Source: Pseudomonas marginalis (GTDB lineage: Bacteria > Pseudomonadota > Gammaproteobacteria > Pseudomonadales > Pseudomonadaceae). Taken from it: a DNA stretch of 64,000 bases. Under the pieces are notes generated by a model. That model was not told where the DNA came from and did no database searches. It worked only from the letters and a program-made list of their open reading frames with translations. The stretch is taken from contig NZ_FNSU01000003.1 in NCBI RefSeq assembly GCF_900105325.1, forward strand, positions 1,054,001 through 1,118,000, written 5' to 3'. This document shows, in pieces, positions 53,759 to 62,269 of the stretch. Every line of letters starts with the position of its first letter. The first letter of the stretch is position 1. A program made the translations under genes and the position numbers.

Positions 53759-54766
53759 ATGGCTCGCGGCGGCATTAATAAAGCAGTAGTTCAAACGGCA
53801 CGCCTGGCGATCCTTGCCCGTGGCGAGAACCCCAGCATCGACGCGGTACGCATCGAGATGGGCAATACCGGCTCGAAAACCACGATCCACCGCTATTTGA
53901 AGGAGCTGGACGACAGCGAAGCCCGCCTGACTATCACCGAAGCGCCGATCGACGACGAGCTGGGTGAGCTGGTTGCACGGTTGGCGCAGCGTTTGAAGGA
54001 CAAGGCTCAAGAGCCGATTGACCTGGCCCTTGCGCAGTTCGAACAGCAAAAATCCGCCCTGCTCGCCCAGATCGAGGCGCTTGAAGAAGCTCACGGCGAA
54101 CTCAAGCAACAATTCGATATTCAGGCGGCTGCACTGGCAGAAGAAAGCGCTGCCCTGCAAACCACCAATACCAGTCTGCAAACCGAGCAAACGCGCAACG
54201 CCGGGCTCAGCCAGGCCTGCAGCGATTACGAGCTAAGGATCAACGACAAGGACGAACAGATTCGCTCGCTGGAAGAAAAGCACCTGCACGCCCGCGAGGC
54301 GCTGGAACACTACCGCAATGCGATCAAGGAGCAGCGCGAGCAGGAGCAACGGCGCCACGAAGGCCAGCTGCAGCAAGTACAGGCAGAGCTGCGCCAAGCC
54401 CAGCAAAGCGCAATGGTTCGCCAGGACGAAATCACCCAGCTGCACCGTGACAACGAGCGCCTGCTGATCGAGCACCGAGTGACGGCAAAGGAACTGGCTG
54501 CGCTGCAGGAGCAAACCCGCAAAGACCAGGCCCAGCAACTGAAGCTGAGCGAACACGTGAGCCAGATCGACAGCGAGCGCACTCTCCTTCAGGAGCGCCT
54601 GCGGGTGGCCTTGCTTGAAAGTGAGTCACGCCAACAAGCGCTGGCTGAGCACGGGCACACCAACAAGCGCCTGGAACTGGAGCTTATGAAGGCCCACGCC
54701 ACTATCGAAGCCTTGCGCCTGGCCGCCGCCGTTGCAACGGCGCCAGAGGCAACACCGCCAGCCTGA
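53759..54766 (+). CDS. KfrA-like DNA-binding coiled-coil protein
   Basis: 335 residues. The first ~60 resemble the KfrA/plasmid-replication DNA-binding domain: GINKAVVQTARLAILARGEN then VRIEMGNTGSKTTIHRYLKE. From residue 75 to about 320 is a nearly uninterrupted coiled coil rich in Gln, Glu and Leu. KfrA of broad-host-range plasmids is an autoregulatory, filament-forming segregation accessory. Here it is chromosomal, next to a tyrosine recombinase. GGAG is seven bases before the ATG. Its stop abuts the convergent gor stop with no gap. Confidence 0.82.
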   Translation: MARGGINKAVVQTARLAILARGENPSIDAVRIEMGNTGSKTTIHRYLKELDDSEARLTITEAPIDDELGELVARLAQRLKDKAQEPIDLALAQFEQQKSALLAQIEALEEAHGELKQQFDIQAAALAEESAALQTTNTSLQTEQTRNAGLSQACSDYELRINDKDEQIRSLEEKHLHAREALEHYRNAIKEQREQEQRRHEGQLQQVQAELRQAQQSAMVRQDEITQLHRDNERLLIEHRVTAKELAALQEQTRKDQAQQLKLSEHVSQIDSERTLLQERLRVALLESESRQQALAEHGHTNKRLELELMKAHATIEALRLAAAVATAPEATPPA

Positions 54767-56125
54767 TCAGTCGGACACAGGCGTGCGCATGGTGACGAAC
54801 TCTTCCGCCGCCGTGGGATGCACACCGATGGTTTCATCGAAGTGCTGCTTGGTCGCGCCGGCCTTGAGCGCGATCGCCAGGCCCTGGACGATCTCGCCCG
54901 CGTCCGGACCGACCATGTGGCAGCCCAACACCTTGTCGGTGTCCGCGTCGACCACCAGTTTCATCAAGGTTTTTTCCTGGCACTCGGTCAAGGTCAGCTT
55001 CATCGGGCGGAACCGGCTTTCGAAGATCTGCACCCTGTGCCCGTTTTTCTTCGCCTCCTCCTCCGTCAGGCCGACCGTACCGATATTCGGCAGGCTGAAT
55101 ACCGCTGTCGGAATCATCGCGTAATCCACCGGGCGGTAGTGCTCGGGCTTGAACAAGCGACGCGCTACGGCCATGCCCTCCGCGAGGGCCACCGGCGTCA
55201 GTTGCACACGACCGATCACGTCACCAATTGCCAGGATCGAAGCTTCAGTAGTCTCGTACTGGTCGTTCACCTGGACGAAACCGCGCTCATCCAGTTTCAC
55301 GCCGGTATTTTCCAACCCCAGGTTATCCAGCATCGGACGTCGGCCAGTGGCATAGAACACGCAATCGGCCTCCAGCACGCGACCGTCTTTCAAGGTGGCC
55401 TTGAGGCTGCCATCGGCTTGCTTTTCAATGCGCTCGATATCGGCATTGAACTGCAGGTCGAGGCCGCGCTTGGTCAATTCTTCCTTCAGATGCGTGCGCA
55501 CCGAACCATCAAAGCCGCGCAGGAACAGATCGCCGCGATAGAGCAACGAGGTCTGCGCGCCCAGGCCATGGAAAATCCCGGCGAACTCAACCGCGATATA
55601 ACCGCCGCCCACCACCAGCACACGCTTGGGCAACGCCTTGAGGAAGAACGCCTCATTGGAGCCAATCGCATGCTCCCGCCCCGGAATATCCGGAATCTGC
55701 GGCCAGCCCCCGGTAGCGATCAGGATGTGCCTGGCCGTAAAGCGCTCGCCATTGATTTCCACCTGGTGCGGGTCAACCAGGCGCGCATGCCCCTCATGCA
55801 GGGTCACGCCGCTGTTGACCAGCAGGTTGCGGTAGATGCCATTGAGGCGGTTGATCTCGCGATCCTTGTTGGCGATCAGGGTCGGCCAATCAAAATTCGC
55901 TTCACCCAGGGACCAGCCAAAGCCACTGGCTTGCTCGAAGTCCTCGGCAAAATGCGCACCGTACACCAGCAGTTTCTTCGGCACGCAGCCAACGTTCACG
56001 CAGGTGCCGCCCAGGTAGCGACTTTCCGCCACGGCCACCTTGGCCCCAAAGCCCGCAGCAAAGCGCGCCGCGCGAACACCGCCGGAACCGGCGCCAATTA
56101 CATACAGGTCAAAATCGTAGGCCAT
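54767..56125 (-). CDS. gor: Glutathione-disulfide reductase
   Basis: 452 residues of the disulfide reductase flavoenzyme family. FAD binding is at GAGSGGVRAARFAAGFGA, the redox-active disulfide in GGTCVNVGCVPKKLL (residues ~40-54), NADPH binding at GGGYIAVEFAG and the second FAD motif at ILAIGDV. The dimer-interface catalytic His and Glu are in GVHPTAAEEFVTMR near the C terminus. It regenerates glutathione using NADPH. It follows galU in the same orientation with a terminator between, so it is probably expressed separately. Confidence 0.96.
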   Translation of the reverse strand: MAYDFDLYVIGAGSGGVRAARFAAGFGAKVAVAESRYLGGTCVNVGCVPKKLLVYGAHFAEDFEQASGFGWSLGEANFDWPTLIANKDREINRLNGIYRNLLVNSGVTLHEGHARLVDPHQVEINGERFTARHILIATGGWPQIPDIPGREHAIGSNEAFFLKALPKRVLVVGGGYIAVEFAGIFHGLGAQTSLLYRGDLFLRGFDGSVRTHLKEELTKRGLDLQFNADIERIEKQADGSLKATLKDGRVLEADCVFYATGRRPMLDNLGLENTGVKLDERGFVQVNDQYETTEASILAIGDVIGRVQLTPVALAEGMAVARRLFKPEHYRPVDYAMIPTAVFSLPNIGTVGLTEEEAKKNGHRVQIFESRFRPMKLTLTECQEKTLMKLVVDADTDKVLGCHMVGPDAGEIVQGLAIALKAGATKQHFDETIGVHPTAAEEFVTMRTPVSD

Positions 56126-56179
56126 TTCATTCTCCTCGGCAGGACATCAGCATACCGACTTACATGGGGCTGAAAAACG

Positions 56180-56205
56180 AAAAAGCCACCCGAAGGTGGC
56201 TTTTT
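56180..56205 (-). terminator. Intrinsic terminator after galU
   Basis: AAAAGCCACC / GGTGGCTTTT stem closed by a CGAA loop, with A and T tracts on both sides. It lies 20 bases past the galU stop codon and could act in both directions. Confidence 0.9.
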
Positions 56206-56225
56206 CAAAGGCAGGCCTGCGTGAA

Positions 56226-57065
56226 TCAGTAAGCCTTGCCAGTCTTGTAGAAGTGCTCGTAGCAGAAGTTGGTGGCTTCGATGTAGCCTTCGGCGCCACC
56301 GCAGTCAAAACGACGACCCTTGAACTTGTAGGCGATCACACAACCGTCTTTGGCCTGCTTCAACAGGGCGTCGGTGATCTGGATCTCGCCACCCTTGCCT
56401 GGCTCGGTTTCTTCGATCAACTTGAAAATGTCCGGGGTCAGAATGTAACGACCGATGATCGCCAGGTTCGACGGTGCATCTTCAGGCGCCGGCTTCTCGA
56501 CCATGTCGCGTACGCGGATCAGGCCATCACCAATGTCGTCACCGGCAATCACGCCGTACTTGTTGGTCTCTTGAGGATCGACCTCTTGAACCGCAACGAT
56601 GGTGCAACGGTATTTCTGATACAGCTTGACCATCTGGGTCAGTACGCCGTCGCCTTCCAGGTTTACACACAGGTCATCCGCGAGTACTACGGCGAACGGC
56701 TCGTCACCGATCAATGGGCGACCGGTCAGGATGGCGTGGCCGAGGCCTTTCATCTGAGTCTGGCGGGTGTAGGAGAAAGAGCACTCGTCCAGCAGCTTGC
56801 GGATACCGACCAGATATTTTTCCTTGTCGGTGCCCTTGATTTGGTTTTCCAACTCGTAGCTGATGTCGAAATGGTCTTCCAGTGCGCGTTTACCGCGACC
56901 GGTGACGATAGAGATTTCGTTCAGACCGGCATCCAATGCCTCTTCGACGCCGTACTGAATCAGTGGCTTGTTTACCACCGGCAGCATCTCTTTGGGCATG
57001 GCCTTGGTCGCTGGCAAGAAGCGAGTGCCGTAACCGGCTGCTGGGAACAAGCATTTCTTGATCAT
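56226..57065 (-). CDS. galU: UTP-glucose-1-phosphate uridylyltransferase
   Basis: 279 residues, full length for Pseudomonas GalU. It makes UDP-glucose from UTP and glucose 1-phosphate for lipopolysaccharide and exopolysaccharide synthesis. The nucleotidyltransferase motif FPAAGYGTRFLPATKAMPKE opens the protein, with QYGVEEALDAGL, FAVVLADDL (metal-binding Asp pair) and a C-terminal GRRFDCGGAEGYIEA. The start is the ATG immediately before FPAAGYG-containing MIKKCLFPA. Confidence 0.97.
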   Translation of the reverse strand: MIKKCLFPAAGYGTRFLPATKAMPKEMLPVVNKPLIQYGVEEALDAGLNEISIVTGRGKRALEDHFDISYELENQIKGTDKEKYLVGIRKLLDECSFSYTRQTQMKGLGHAILTGRPLIGDEPFAVVLADDLCVNLEGDGVLTQMVKLYQKYRCTIVAVQEVDPQETNKYGVIAGDDIGDGLIRVRDMVEKPAPEDAPSNLAIIGRYILTPDIFKLIEETEPGKGGEIQITDALLKQAKDGCVIAYKFKGRRFDCGGAEGYIEATNFCYEHFYKTGKAY

Positions 57066-57373
57066 ATAAGTCCTTACAAAGGGCTGTGCGTACGGAATTC
57101 GGCGCAGTCTAATCAGGCCGCAGTCACCTTACAATGGGTCCTGCTGGCGTTGCGATGTCATCTAGAGAAAAAATGTCGGCGTAAGTTCCGCTGATCTTAC
57201 AAAGAGCGGCTCTGCCGGCACGCTAAAAAAAGCCGCCTGCTCATGCTTAAAGGGGCTGCAACCCTTTTAGCACGCTTTTCAGGCTGGAACACTGACCTGG
57301 AATAACTTGCGCGGTCCTGGAACATTTGGCGCTATCATTGCACCCTTGAATCAGACCATGAGATTGTTAATAG
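57066..57373. other. 308-base gene-free divergent region upstream of galU
   Basis: No credible gene is seen. It should hold the galU promoter and that of the small gene at 57374. The main structure is a stem-loop near 57250 (AAAGGG/ACCCTTT around GCTGCA), which has no T-run; no regulator site could be assigned. Confidence 0.6.
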
Positions 57374-57559
57374 ATGTCAGAACCAAAAGGCGTGAACGGC
57401 TACCTGATCACCAAGCGAGCGGACGGCTGGCACCTGATCAACTTCCACGGAGACAGCGTCGCCGGTGTTTTCGAGACCGAAAGCATGGCAATCGCAGTCG
57501 CCGAAGTGTTTGTGGATGAAGCAGGCCACGCGTCGAGCAAAAGGCCGAAGGGCAAGTAA
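57374..57559 (+). CDS. Small conserved hypothetical protein
   Basis: 61 residues, not recognised. It contains GYLITKRADGWHLINFHG and a Glu/Ala helix (ESMAIAVAEVFVDEAG) and ends in a basic tail (SSKRPKGK). No signal or membrane segment is present. The ATG lies in a convincing place: a strong terminator follows 17 bases after the stop, and the coding frame has the codon bias of its neighbours. No function can be given. Confidence 0.7.
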   Translation: MSEPKGVNGYLITKRADGWHLINFHGDSVAGVFETESMAIAVAEVFVDEAGHASSKRPKGK

Positions 57560-57575
57560 GCCTCCATGCCTATGC

Positions 57576-57603
57576 AAAAAGCCCCGACTTACGGGGCTTT
57601 TTT
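57576..57603 (+). terminator. Intrinsic terminator of the small gene
   Basis: Stem AAGCCCCG / CGGGGCTT with a five-base loop, preceded by A residues and followed by six T residues. Confidence 0.9.
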
Positions 57604-57700
57604 GGTTTTGCCTGTACCTAGATGGCAGTTCGCTATAATCTTCAAGAAACGCCCCACGACAGTGTCAGCGCCCCTCCCACACCCTCGACGACGAACACAC

Positions 57701-57982
57701 ATGAACAAATTTCTGGCACTGACTGCGGTACTGGCACTCGCCGGCTGCACCACCACATCCGATGTCTACCTCAAGAACGGCGAGCAAGGCCTGACCATCG
57801 ACTGTTCAGGCGAAGCCAACTCCTGGGCCAGTTGCTACGAAAAAGCCGATGCCTCCTGCGCAGGCACCGGCTATCGCATCATCGGCACCGAGGGCACACC
57901 CGCGCTGAGCGAAGATGACAAGACTCTGGGCAAGGATGTGGGCAACTACAAAAGTCGCAGTGTGGTGGTGGTCTGCAAGTAA
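57701..57982 (+). CDS. Small lipoprotein
   Basis: 93 residues with a lipoprotein signal (FLALTAVLALAGCTTTS, lipobox AGC). The mature part is about 75 residues and has three further Cys (TIDCSG, WASCYEKADASCAG) plus a C-terminal VVVVCK. An even number of disulfides is possible. The start at 57701 is chosen because it begins the signal directly. It is an envelope protein of unknown role. Confidence 0.8.
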   Translation: MNKFLALTAVLALAGCTTTSDVYLKNGEQGLTIDCSGEANSWASCYEKADASCAGTGYRIIGTEGTPALSEDDKTLGKDVGNYKSRSVVVVCK

Positions 57983-57991
57983 CCCCGCGGG

Positions 57992-58222
57992 TTACAGGTG
58001 GATCTCGGCGAATTTGATCCCCAGTTCCCGAAGGATTTCGCTCAGTTCGTCAAGACTGGCAAAGGATTCGACTTCATCCTGATCATCCACCAGAAAAAAG
58101 CTGCGACCGCCACTTTTCTTGAAGAACACGATCCACTCGCCCAGGTCGGCGGGATTCTGGATGACATGGGTGGCCGAGATTTCACCCTCGGCATGGCGGG
58201 CCTTGACGTGTTCACGCTTCAT
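57992..58222 (-). CDS. Small conserved hypothetical protein
   Basis: 76 residues, cytosolic, starting MKREHVKARHAEGEIS and including WIVFFKKSGGRSFFLVDDQD and an acidic helix-rich end (FASLDELSEILRELGIKFAE). It is not recognised. The start at 58222 is preferred over one at 58258, which would overlap the upstream lipoprotein gene by 16 bases. It is 20 bases downstream of that gene on the same strand, so the two are likely co-transcribed. Confidence 0.68.
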   Translation of the reverse strand: MKREHVKARHAEGEISATHVIQNPADLGEWIVFFKKSGGRSFFLVDDQDEVESFASLDELSEILRELGIKFAEIHL

Positions 58223-58242
58223 ATCGGCTTTCCCCAGCGGCC

Positions 58243-58593
58243 TCAACCGGAAATGCACTCTTCCCCGGCTTTTTTCACATCACCCGGGCGGATCGGCACG
58301 TTGGACATGCTCTCGTAGAGCTTGATGCTGCTACCGCTGGAGCGCTCTTCAATTTCGAAAATAGCCGAAGGATCGGCGGAAAATTTCTGCGGCACGATAA
58401 CCTGCACACCGTCTTTATGCGGTTCAATCTGCGGCGGCCGACGAGTAGCCGACAGTTTCCTTACCACACACGCGGCATACTCCTGGGGTTTTTTCCCGGA
58501 AATGACGGCCAACGTCGGCGGGGTCTGCTTGATATCTGCAACCGAAGCACACCCACCTATCGCCAAGGCCAGAACCAACACACTCCACTTCAT
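58243..58593 (-). CDS. Small lipoprotein
   Basis: 116 residues with a lipoprotein signal (LVLALAIGGCASVA, lipobox GGC). The mature protein is mixed alpha/beta with AACVVRKLSATRRPPQIEP and VIVPQKFSADPSAIFEIEE and ends near AGEECISG, giving one Cys pair. It is an envelope protein without known function. Its promoter should lie in the 212-base divergent gap 58594-58805, shared with the DUF1883 gene. Confidence 0.8.
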   Translation of the reverse strand: MKWSVLVLALAIGGCASVADIKQTPPTLAVISGKKPQEYAACVVRKLSATRRPPQIEPHKDGVQVIVPQKFSADPSAIFEIEERSSGSSIKLYESMSNVPIRPGDVKKAGEECISG

Positions 58594-58805
58594 ACAAAAC
58601 CTCCAATAAAGACCCTACGACAGCGGAGATGGTAATTTTCTCCCGCCCACGTAGGATTTATCCCTGATAACTCGGTAAATAACTGTTTTAAATTGTCGAC
58701 GCCGTTGAAGACGGGCCGATAATAAACGCGCTGGGGCTGATAAACTCTATCTTAACCTACGTATCATTCTGATTTTGCAGAAAAAGCCCTTCTGGAGACA
58801 CCCTC

Positions 58806-59108
58806 ATGAAATTTATCCACCAGCGCGAGCACCTCAACGAGGGAGACATTGTCGTCATCGAATGCTCGCAGACTTGCAATATTCGCCTGATGAGCGACGC
58901 GAATTTTCGCAGCTTCAAGAATGGCGGTCGCCACACATACCACGGCGGCGCCTTCGACAAGTTCCCCGCCAAGATCACCGCACCCAGCACCGGGTTCTGG
59001 AACATCACCCTGGACGTGGTGACGCGTCGCGCGATCAGCGTCACCCGCAAGCCGGCGCTGTCCCACAAGATTCGCATCGTACGTCGCACCAGCACCAAGC
59101 TGAGCTGA
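58806..59108 (+). CDS. DUF1883-type protein
   Basis: 100 residues fitting the DUF1883 pattern: a beta-rich fold with GDIVVIECSQTCNIRLMSD, then FKNGGRHTYHGGAFDKFPAK and WNITLDVVTRRA. The family is small, soluble and functionally undefined; in some proteins it is linked to TIR domains. GGAG lies nine bases before the ATG. A 55-residue gene and then alkB follow closely on the same strand, so the three may be one operon. Confidence 0.8.
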   Translation: MKFIHQREHLNEGDIVVIECSQTCNIRLMSDANFRSFKNGGRHTYHGGAFDKFPAKITAPSTGFWNITLDVVTRRAISVTRKPALSHKIRIVRRTSTKLS

Positions 59109-59133
59109 CTCGAAGACGCCAGAGGAAATCACC

Positions 59134-59301
59134 GTGACTGCTACCACCAAATACGTGATCAAGTACAAGCTCAACGGCGAACGCCGCTTTGAGTTCGCCC
59201 AACTGACGAACAATAGCGTGGAAGAGGCCCTGCAAGCCCTGGCGAAAATCCACGATGCCAGCGATGTCATCAGCGACATCAACGTGAGCAAGGCGCTGTA
59301 A
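59134..59301 (+). CDS. Small 55-residue protein upstream of alkB
   Basis: A GTG start with AGAGGA seven bases upstream opens a 55-residue frame that ends four bases before alkB. It reads MTATTKYVIKYKLNGE first, then a Glu/Ala/Leu helix and the ending ISDINVSKAL; the alternation suggests a small alpha-beta protein. It fits exactly between DUF1883 and alkB (25 and 4 bases of spacing), which argues that it is a real gene. No function is known. Confidence 0.65.
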   Translation: MTATTKYVIKYKLNGERRFEFAQLTNNSVEEALQALAKIHDASDVISDINVSKAL

Positions 59302-59305
59302 GGCA

Positions 59306-59971
59306 ATGCCCGGCCCCACTGATGACCTGTTCGCCGATGACGCCCTGCAACAACCCGCAGCACGTGAGCAGATCGGCGAACAGTCCTACGTGTTAAGGGG
59401 CTATGCCCTGCCCTGGATTGAGCGCCTTCTGCCAGAACTGCGCCGTGTGCTGGCGCAATCGCCATTTCGGCAAATGGTTACGCCCGGTGGCTTTACCATG
59501 TCGGCGGCCTTGAGCAGTTGCGGCGCGCTGGGCTGGACCAGCGACGCCAGCGGCTACCGCTACACGCCCCTGGACCCTCGCACCCGGCAACCCTGGCCAG
59601 CGCTGCCGGACACCTTGCGCCAACTGGCCATAGAAGCCGCGGCAGACGCCGGGTTTGTCGACTTTGCCCCCGACGCCTGCCTGATCAACCGTTATGTTCC
59701 GGGCGCGAAAATGTCCTTGCACCAGGACAGGAATGAACGTCGCTACAGCGAGCCCGTCGTGTCGATATCCCTTGGACTGCCGGCAGTTTTCCTGTTCGGT
59801 GGCCACGCCCGCAGTGACAAGACCCGCAAGGTCTCGCTGTTCCATGGTGATGTGGTGGTCTGGGGCGGGGTCGATCGGCTGCGCTTTCATGGGGTGATGC
59901 CGATCAAGGAAGGCGTGCACCCGATCATGGGCCCGCAACGTATCAACCTCACTTTTCGCACCGCCGGCTGA
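59306..59971 (+). CDS. alkB: AlkB: Fe(II)/2-oxoglutarate-dependent DNA demethylase
   Basis: 221 residues of the AlkB family, which removes methyl groups from 1-methyladenine and 3-methylcytosine by oxidation. The iron ligands are His139 and Asp141 in SLHQDRNE and His195 in LRFHGVMP. The 2-oxoglutarate-binding arginines are in RINLTFR at the C terminus. The substrate loop contains GWTSDASGYRYTPLDP. It is followed by ada 75 bases later, forming an alkylation-damage repair neighbourhood. The start ATG is four bases after the small upstream gene. Confidence 0.95.
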   Translation: MPGPTDDLFADDALQQPAAREQIGEQSYVLRGYALPWIERLLPELRRVLAQSPFRQMVTPGGFTMSAALSSCGALGWTSDASGYRYTPLDPRTRQPWPALPDTLRQLAIEAAADAGFVDFAPDACLINRYVPGAKMSLHQDRNERRYSEPVVSISLGLPAVFLFGGHARSDKTRKVSLFHGDVVVWGGVDRLRFHGVMPIKEGVHPIMGPQRINLTFRTAG

Positions 59972-60046
59972 TTTGACCGCAAGCTTCGGAGTGCCAGGCC
60001 ACTGCAGCACGGCTAATCTGGCCAGGATCCGTCAAGAGTGCCAACC

Positions 60047-61093
60047 ATGACTACCGAACAAGATCCGCGCTGGGCTGCGATTCTTGCCCGCGATCCGAAA
60101 GCCGATGGGCTGTTCGTCTACGGCGTGAAAACCACCGGTGTGTATTGCCGCCCGAGCAGCGCCTCGCGATTGCCCCGCCCGGAAAATATCGAGTTTTTCG
60201 ACACCCCGGCACAGGCCGAGGCCGCCGGTTATCGCGCCAGCAAACGCGCAGCCGGTGACCAGACACAACTGGCTGCGCAGCATGCGCAATTGGTGGCTGA
60301 CGCGTGCCGGCAGATCGAACACGCCGACACCGCGCCCAGCCTCAGCACGCTGGCGAGCCGGGCCGGCCTGAGCCCGTTCCATTTCCACCGGGTGTTCAAA
60401 GGCGTGACCGGCTTGACCCCCAAGGGTTACGCCAGCGCCCATCGCTCACGCAAGGTCCGCGAGGGGCTCAAGGGCCCGCATTCGGTAACCGACGCGCTGT
60501 ATGAAGCCGGTTTTAATTCCAACAGCCGCTTTTATGAGTCGGCCAACCAACGGCTCGGCATGACGCCCAGCGACTACAAGGCCGGCGGCACCAACAACGA
60601 TATTCTGTTCGCCGTCGGGCAATGCTCGCTGGGTGCAATCCTGGTGGCGCAGAGCGCCCGTGGCGTGTGTGCGATTCTGCTCGGGGATGACCCGGACAAA
60701 CTGGTGCGCGACCTGCAGGATCAATTCCCCAGGGCCAACCTGGTGGGGGCCGACCGCCGTTTCGAACAATTAATCGCGCAGGTGGTGGGCTTTATCGAGG
60801 CGCCGGCCCTGGGCCTGGACTTGCCACTGGACTTGCGTGGCACCGCGTTCCAGGAACGGGTGTGGCAGGCCCTGCGCGAGATTCCGGTGGGCAGCACGGC
60901 CAGCTATGGGCAGATCGCCCAACGCATCGGCGCGCCCAAGGCCTTTCGCGCGGTGGCCCAAGCCTGCGGGGCGAACAGCCTGGCGGTAGCGATCCCCTGT
61001 CATCGGGTGGTGCGCAGCAATGGCGATCTATCCGGCTATCGCTGGGGGGTTGAACGCAAGCGGCAGCTGCTGGAGCGGGAAAGAGACCACTGA
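60047..61093 (+). CDS. ada: Ada-type methyltransferase/regulator with degenerate zinc site
   Basis: 348 residues with the Ada layout: N-terminal Ada domain (FVYGVKTTGVYCRPSS), AraC-type helix-turn-helix (LSTLASRAGLSPFHFHRVFK) and C-terminal O6-alkylguanine methyltransferase with intact acceptor Cys318 in AIPCHRVV. In E. coli Ada four Cys bind zinc and Cys38 accepts the methyl of phosphotriesters. Here only the first remains (Cys34); the others read Ser38, Ser65 and Ala68. Methyl-phosphotriester sensing is thus probably lost while direct O6-repair is kept. A GTG at 60038 is an alternative start. Confidence 0.92.
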   Translation: MTTEQDPRWAAILARDPKADGLFVYGVKTTGVYCRPSSASRLPRPENIEFFDTPAQAEAAGYRASKRAAGDQTQLAAQHAQLVADACRQIEHADTAPSLSTLASRAGLSPFHFHRVFKGVTGLTPKGYASAHRSRKVREGLKGPHSVTDALYEAGFNSNSRFYESANQRLGMTPSDYKAGGTNNDILFAVGQCSLGAILVAQSARGVCAILLGDDPDKLVRDLQDQFPRANLVGADRRFEQLIAQVVGFIEAPALGLDLPLDLRGTAFQERVWQALREIPVGSTASYGQIAQRIGAPKAFRAVAQACGANSLAVAIPCHRVVRSNGDLSGYRWGVERKRQLLERERDH

Positions 61094-61198
61094 CGCGCAC
61101 GAAAAGCGTCCCTCGTCCAGTGAATAAAACAGACTGGCCGGGTGCCAAGGGCCCTGTTAAAACAGCGACAAGCCTCACTGATACTGGAGACACGTCCC

Positions 61199-62269
61199 AT
61201 GAGCACCTGGCCAGACACCCGTATTCTCGACTTGCTGGGCATCGACGTGCCCATCATCCAGGCACCGATGGCCGGTGCGACCAGCGCCGCCATGGTGATT
61301 GCCGCCAACCAGGCCGGTGCGCTGGGTTCGATCCCCGCGGCGATGCTGAGCATCGAGCAACTGCATGAAACCCTGGCCACCGTGCGCCATGCCAGTACCG
61401 GGCCTATCAACGTCAATTTCTTCTGCCATCAGCCGCCGGAGCCGGATGAGGAGTGCAATCGCCACTGGAAGGCCTTGCTGGAACCCTACTACCGCGAACT
61501 GGGCGCCGATTTCGATGCGCCGACTCCGGTCTCCAATCGCGCCCCGTTCAACGTCGCCAGTTGCGAAGTGGTGGAGCAACACCGCCCCGAGGTCGTGAGC
61601 TTTCATTTCGGCCTGCCGGAAAAAAGCCTGCTGGAACGTGTCAAGGCGACCGGGGCCAAGGTGCTGTCCTCGGCCACCACGGTCGAGGAAGCGATCTGGT
61701 TGGAGCGGCACGGTTGCGACGCGATTATCGCCATGGGGTATGAGGCCGGCGGGCATCGGGGAATGTTCCTGGCTTCGGACCTGAGCAGCCAGATCGGCAC
61801 GCTGGCCCTGGTCCCGCAAGTGGTGGACGCAGTGAGCGTCCCGGTAATCGCCGCCGGCGGAATCGGCGATGCGCGCGGTATTGCTGCGGCCTTCGTCCTC
61901 GGAGCCTCGGCGGTGCAGATCGGCACCGCGTACCTGTTCACCCCGGAGGCGACGCTCAGCCGGGCCCACCATCTGGCCTTGCTGACGGCCCAGGCCAGTG
62001 GCACAGCGCTGACCAACCTGTTCACCGGACGCCCTGCCCGTGGCCTCTTGAATCGCCTGATGCGTGAGCTGGGCCCGGTGAACCCGGCGGCGCCGGCCTT
62101 TCCTCTGGCAGGCGGCGCGCTGATGCCATTAAAGGCCAGGGAGGAAGCCGGTTTTGGCTCTCAGTGGGCCGGGCAGGCCGTCGGGCTCAAGCACGCACTG
62201 TCGACGCGCGAACTGACCACGCTGCTCGCCGCGCAAGCCCTCAAGACGCTTACCCGCACGCCGGACTAG
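61199..62269 (+). CDS. Nitronate monooxygenase (NPD-type flavoprotein)
   Basis: 356 residues of the 2-nitropropane dioxygenase/nitronate monooxygenase family, an FMN TIM-barrel enzyme that oxidises toxic nitronates such as propionate-3-nitronate. Family marks: IDVPIIQAPMAGATSA at the start, the catalytic His in AMGYEAGGHRG (~180), GGIGDARGIAAAFVLGASAV (phosphate-binding) and QIGTAYLFTPEA. The start ATG at 61199 has GGAGA nine bases upstream. Its end overlaps the convergent partial gene by four bases. Confidence 0.92.
   Translation: MSTWPDTRILDLLGIDVPIIQAPMAGATSAAMVIAANQAGALGSIPAAMLSIEQLHETLATVRHASTGPINVNFFCHQPPEPDEECNRHWKALLEPYYRELGADFDAPTPVSNRAPFNVASCEVVEQHRPEVVSFHFGLPEKSLLERVKATGAKVLSSATTVEEAIWLERHGCDAIIAMGYEAGGHRGMFLASDLSSQIGTLALVPQVVDAVSVPVIAAGGIGDARGIAAAFVLGASAVQIGTAYLFTPEATLSRAHHLALLTAQASGTALTNLFTGRPARGLLNRLMRELGPVNPAAPAFPLAGGALMPLKAREEAGFGSQWAGQAVGLKHALSTRELTTLLAAQALKTLTRTPD

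Noticed and set aside
57290..57330. Sigma-54-like promoter near galU
   Set aside because: A TGG...TTGC match exists but the GG to GC distance is wrong by two bases.
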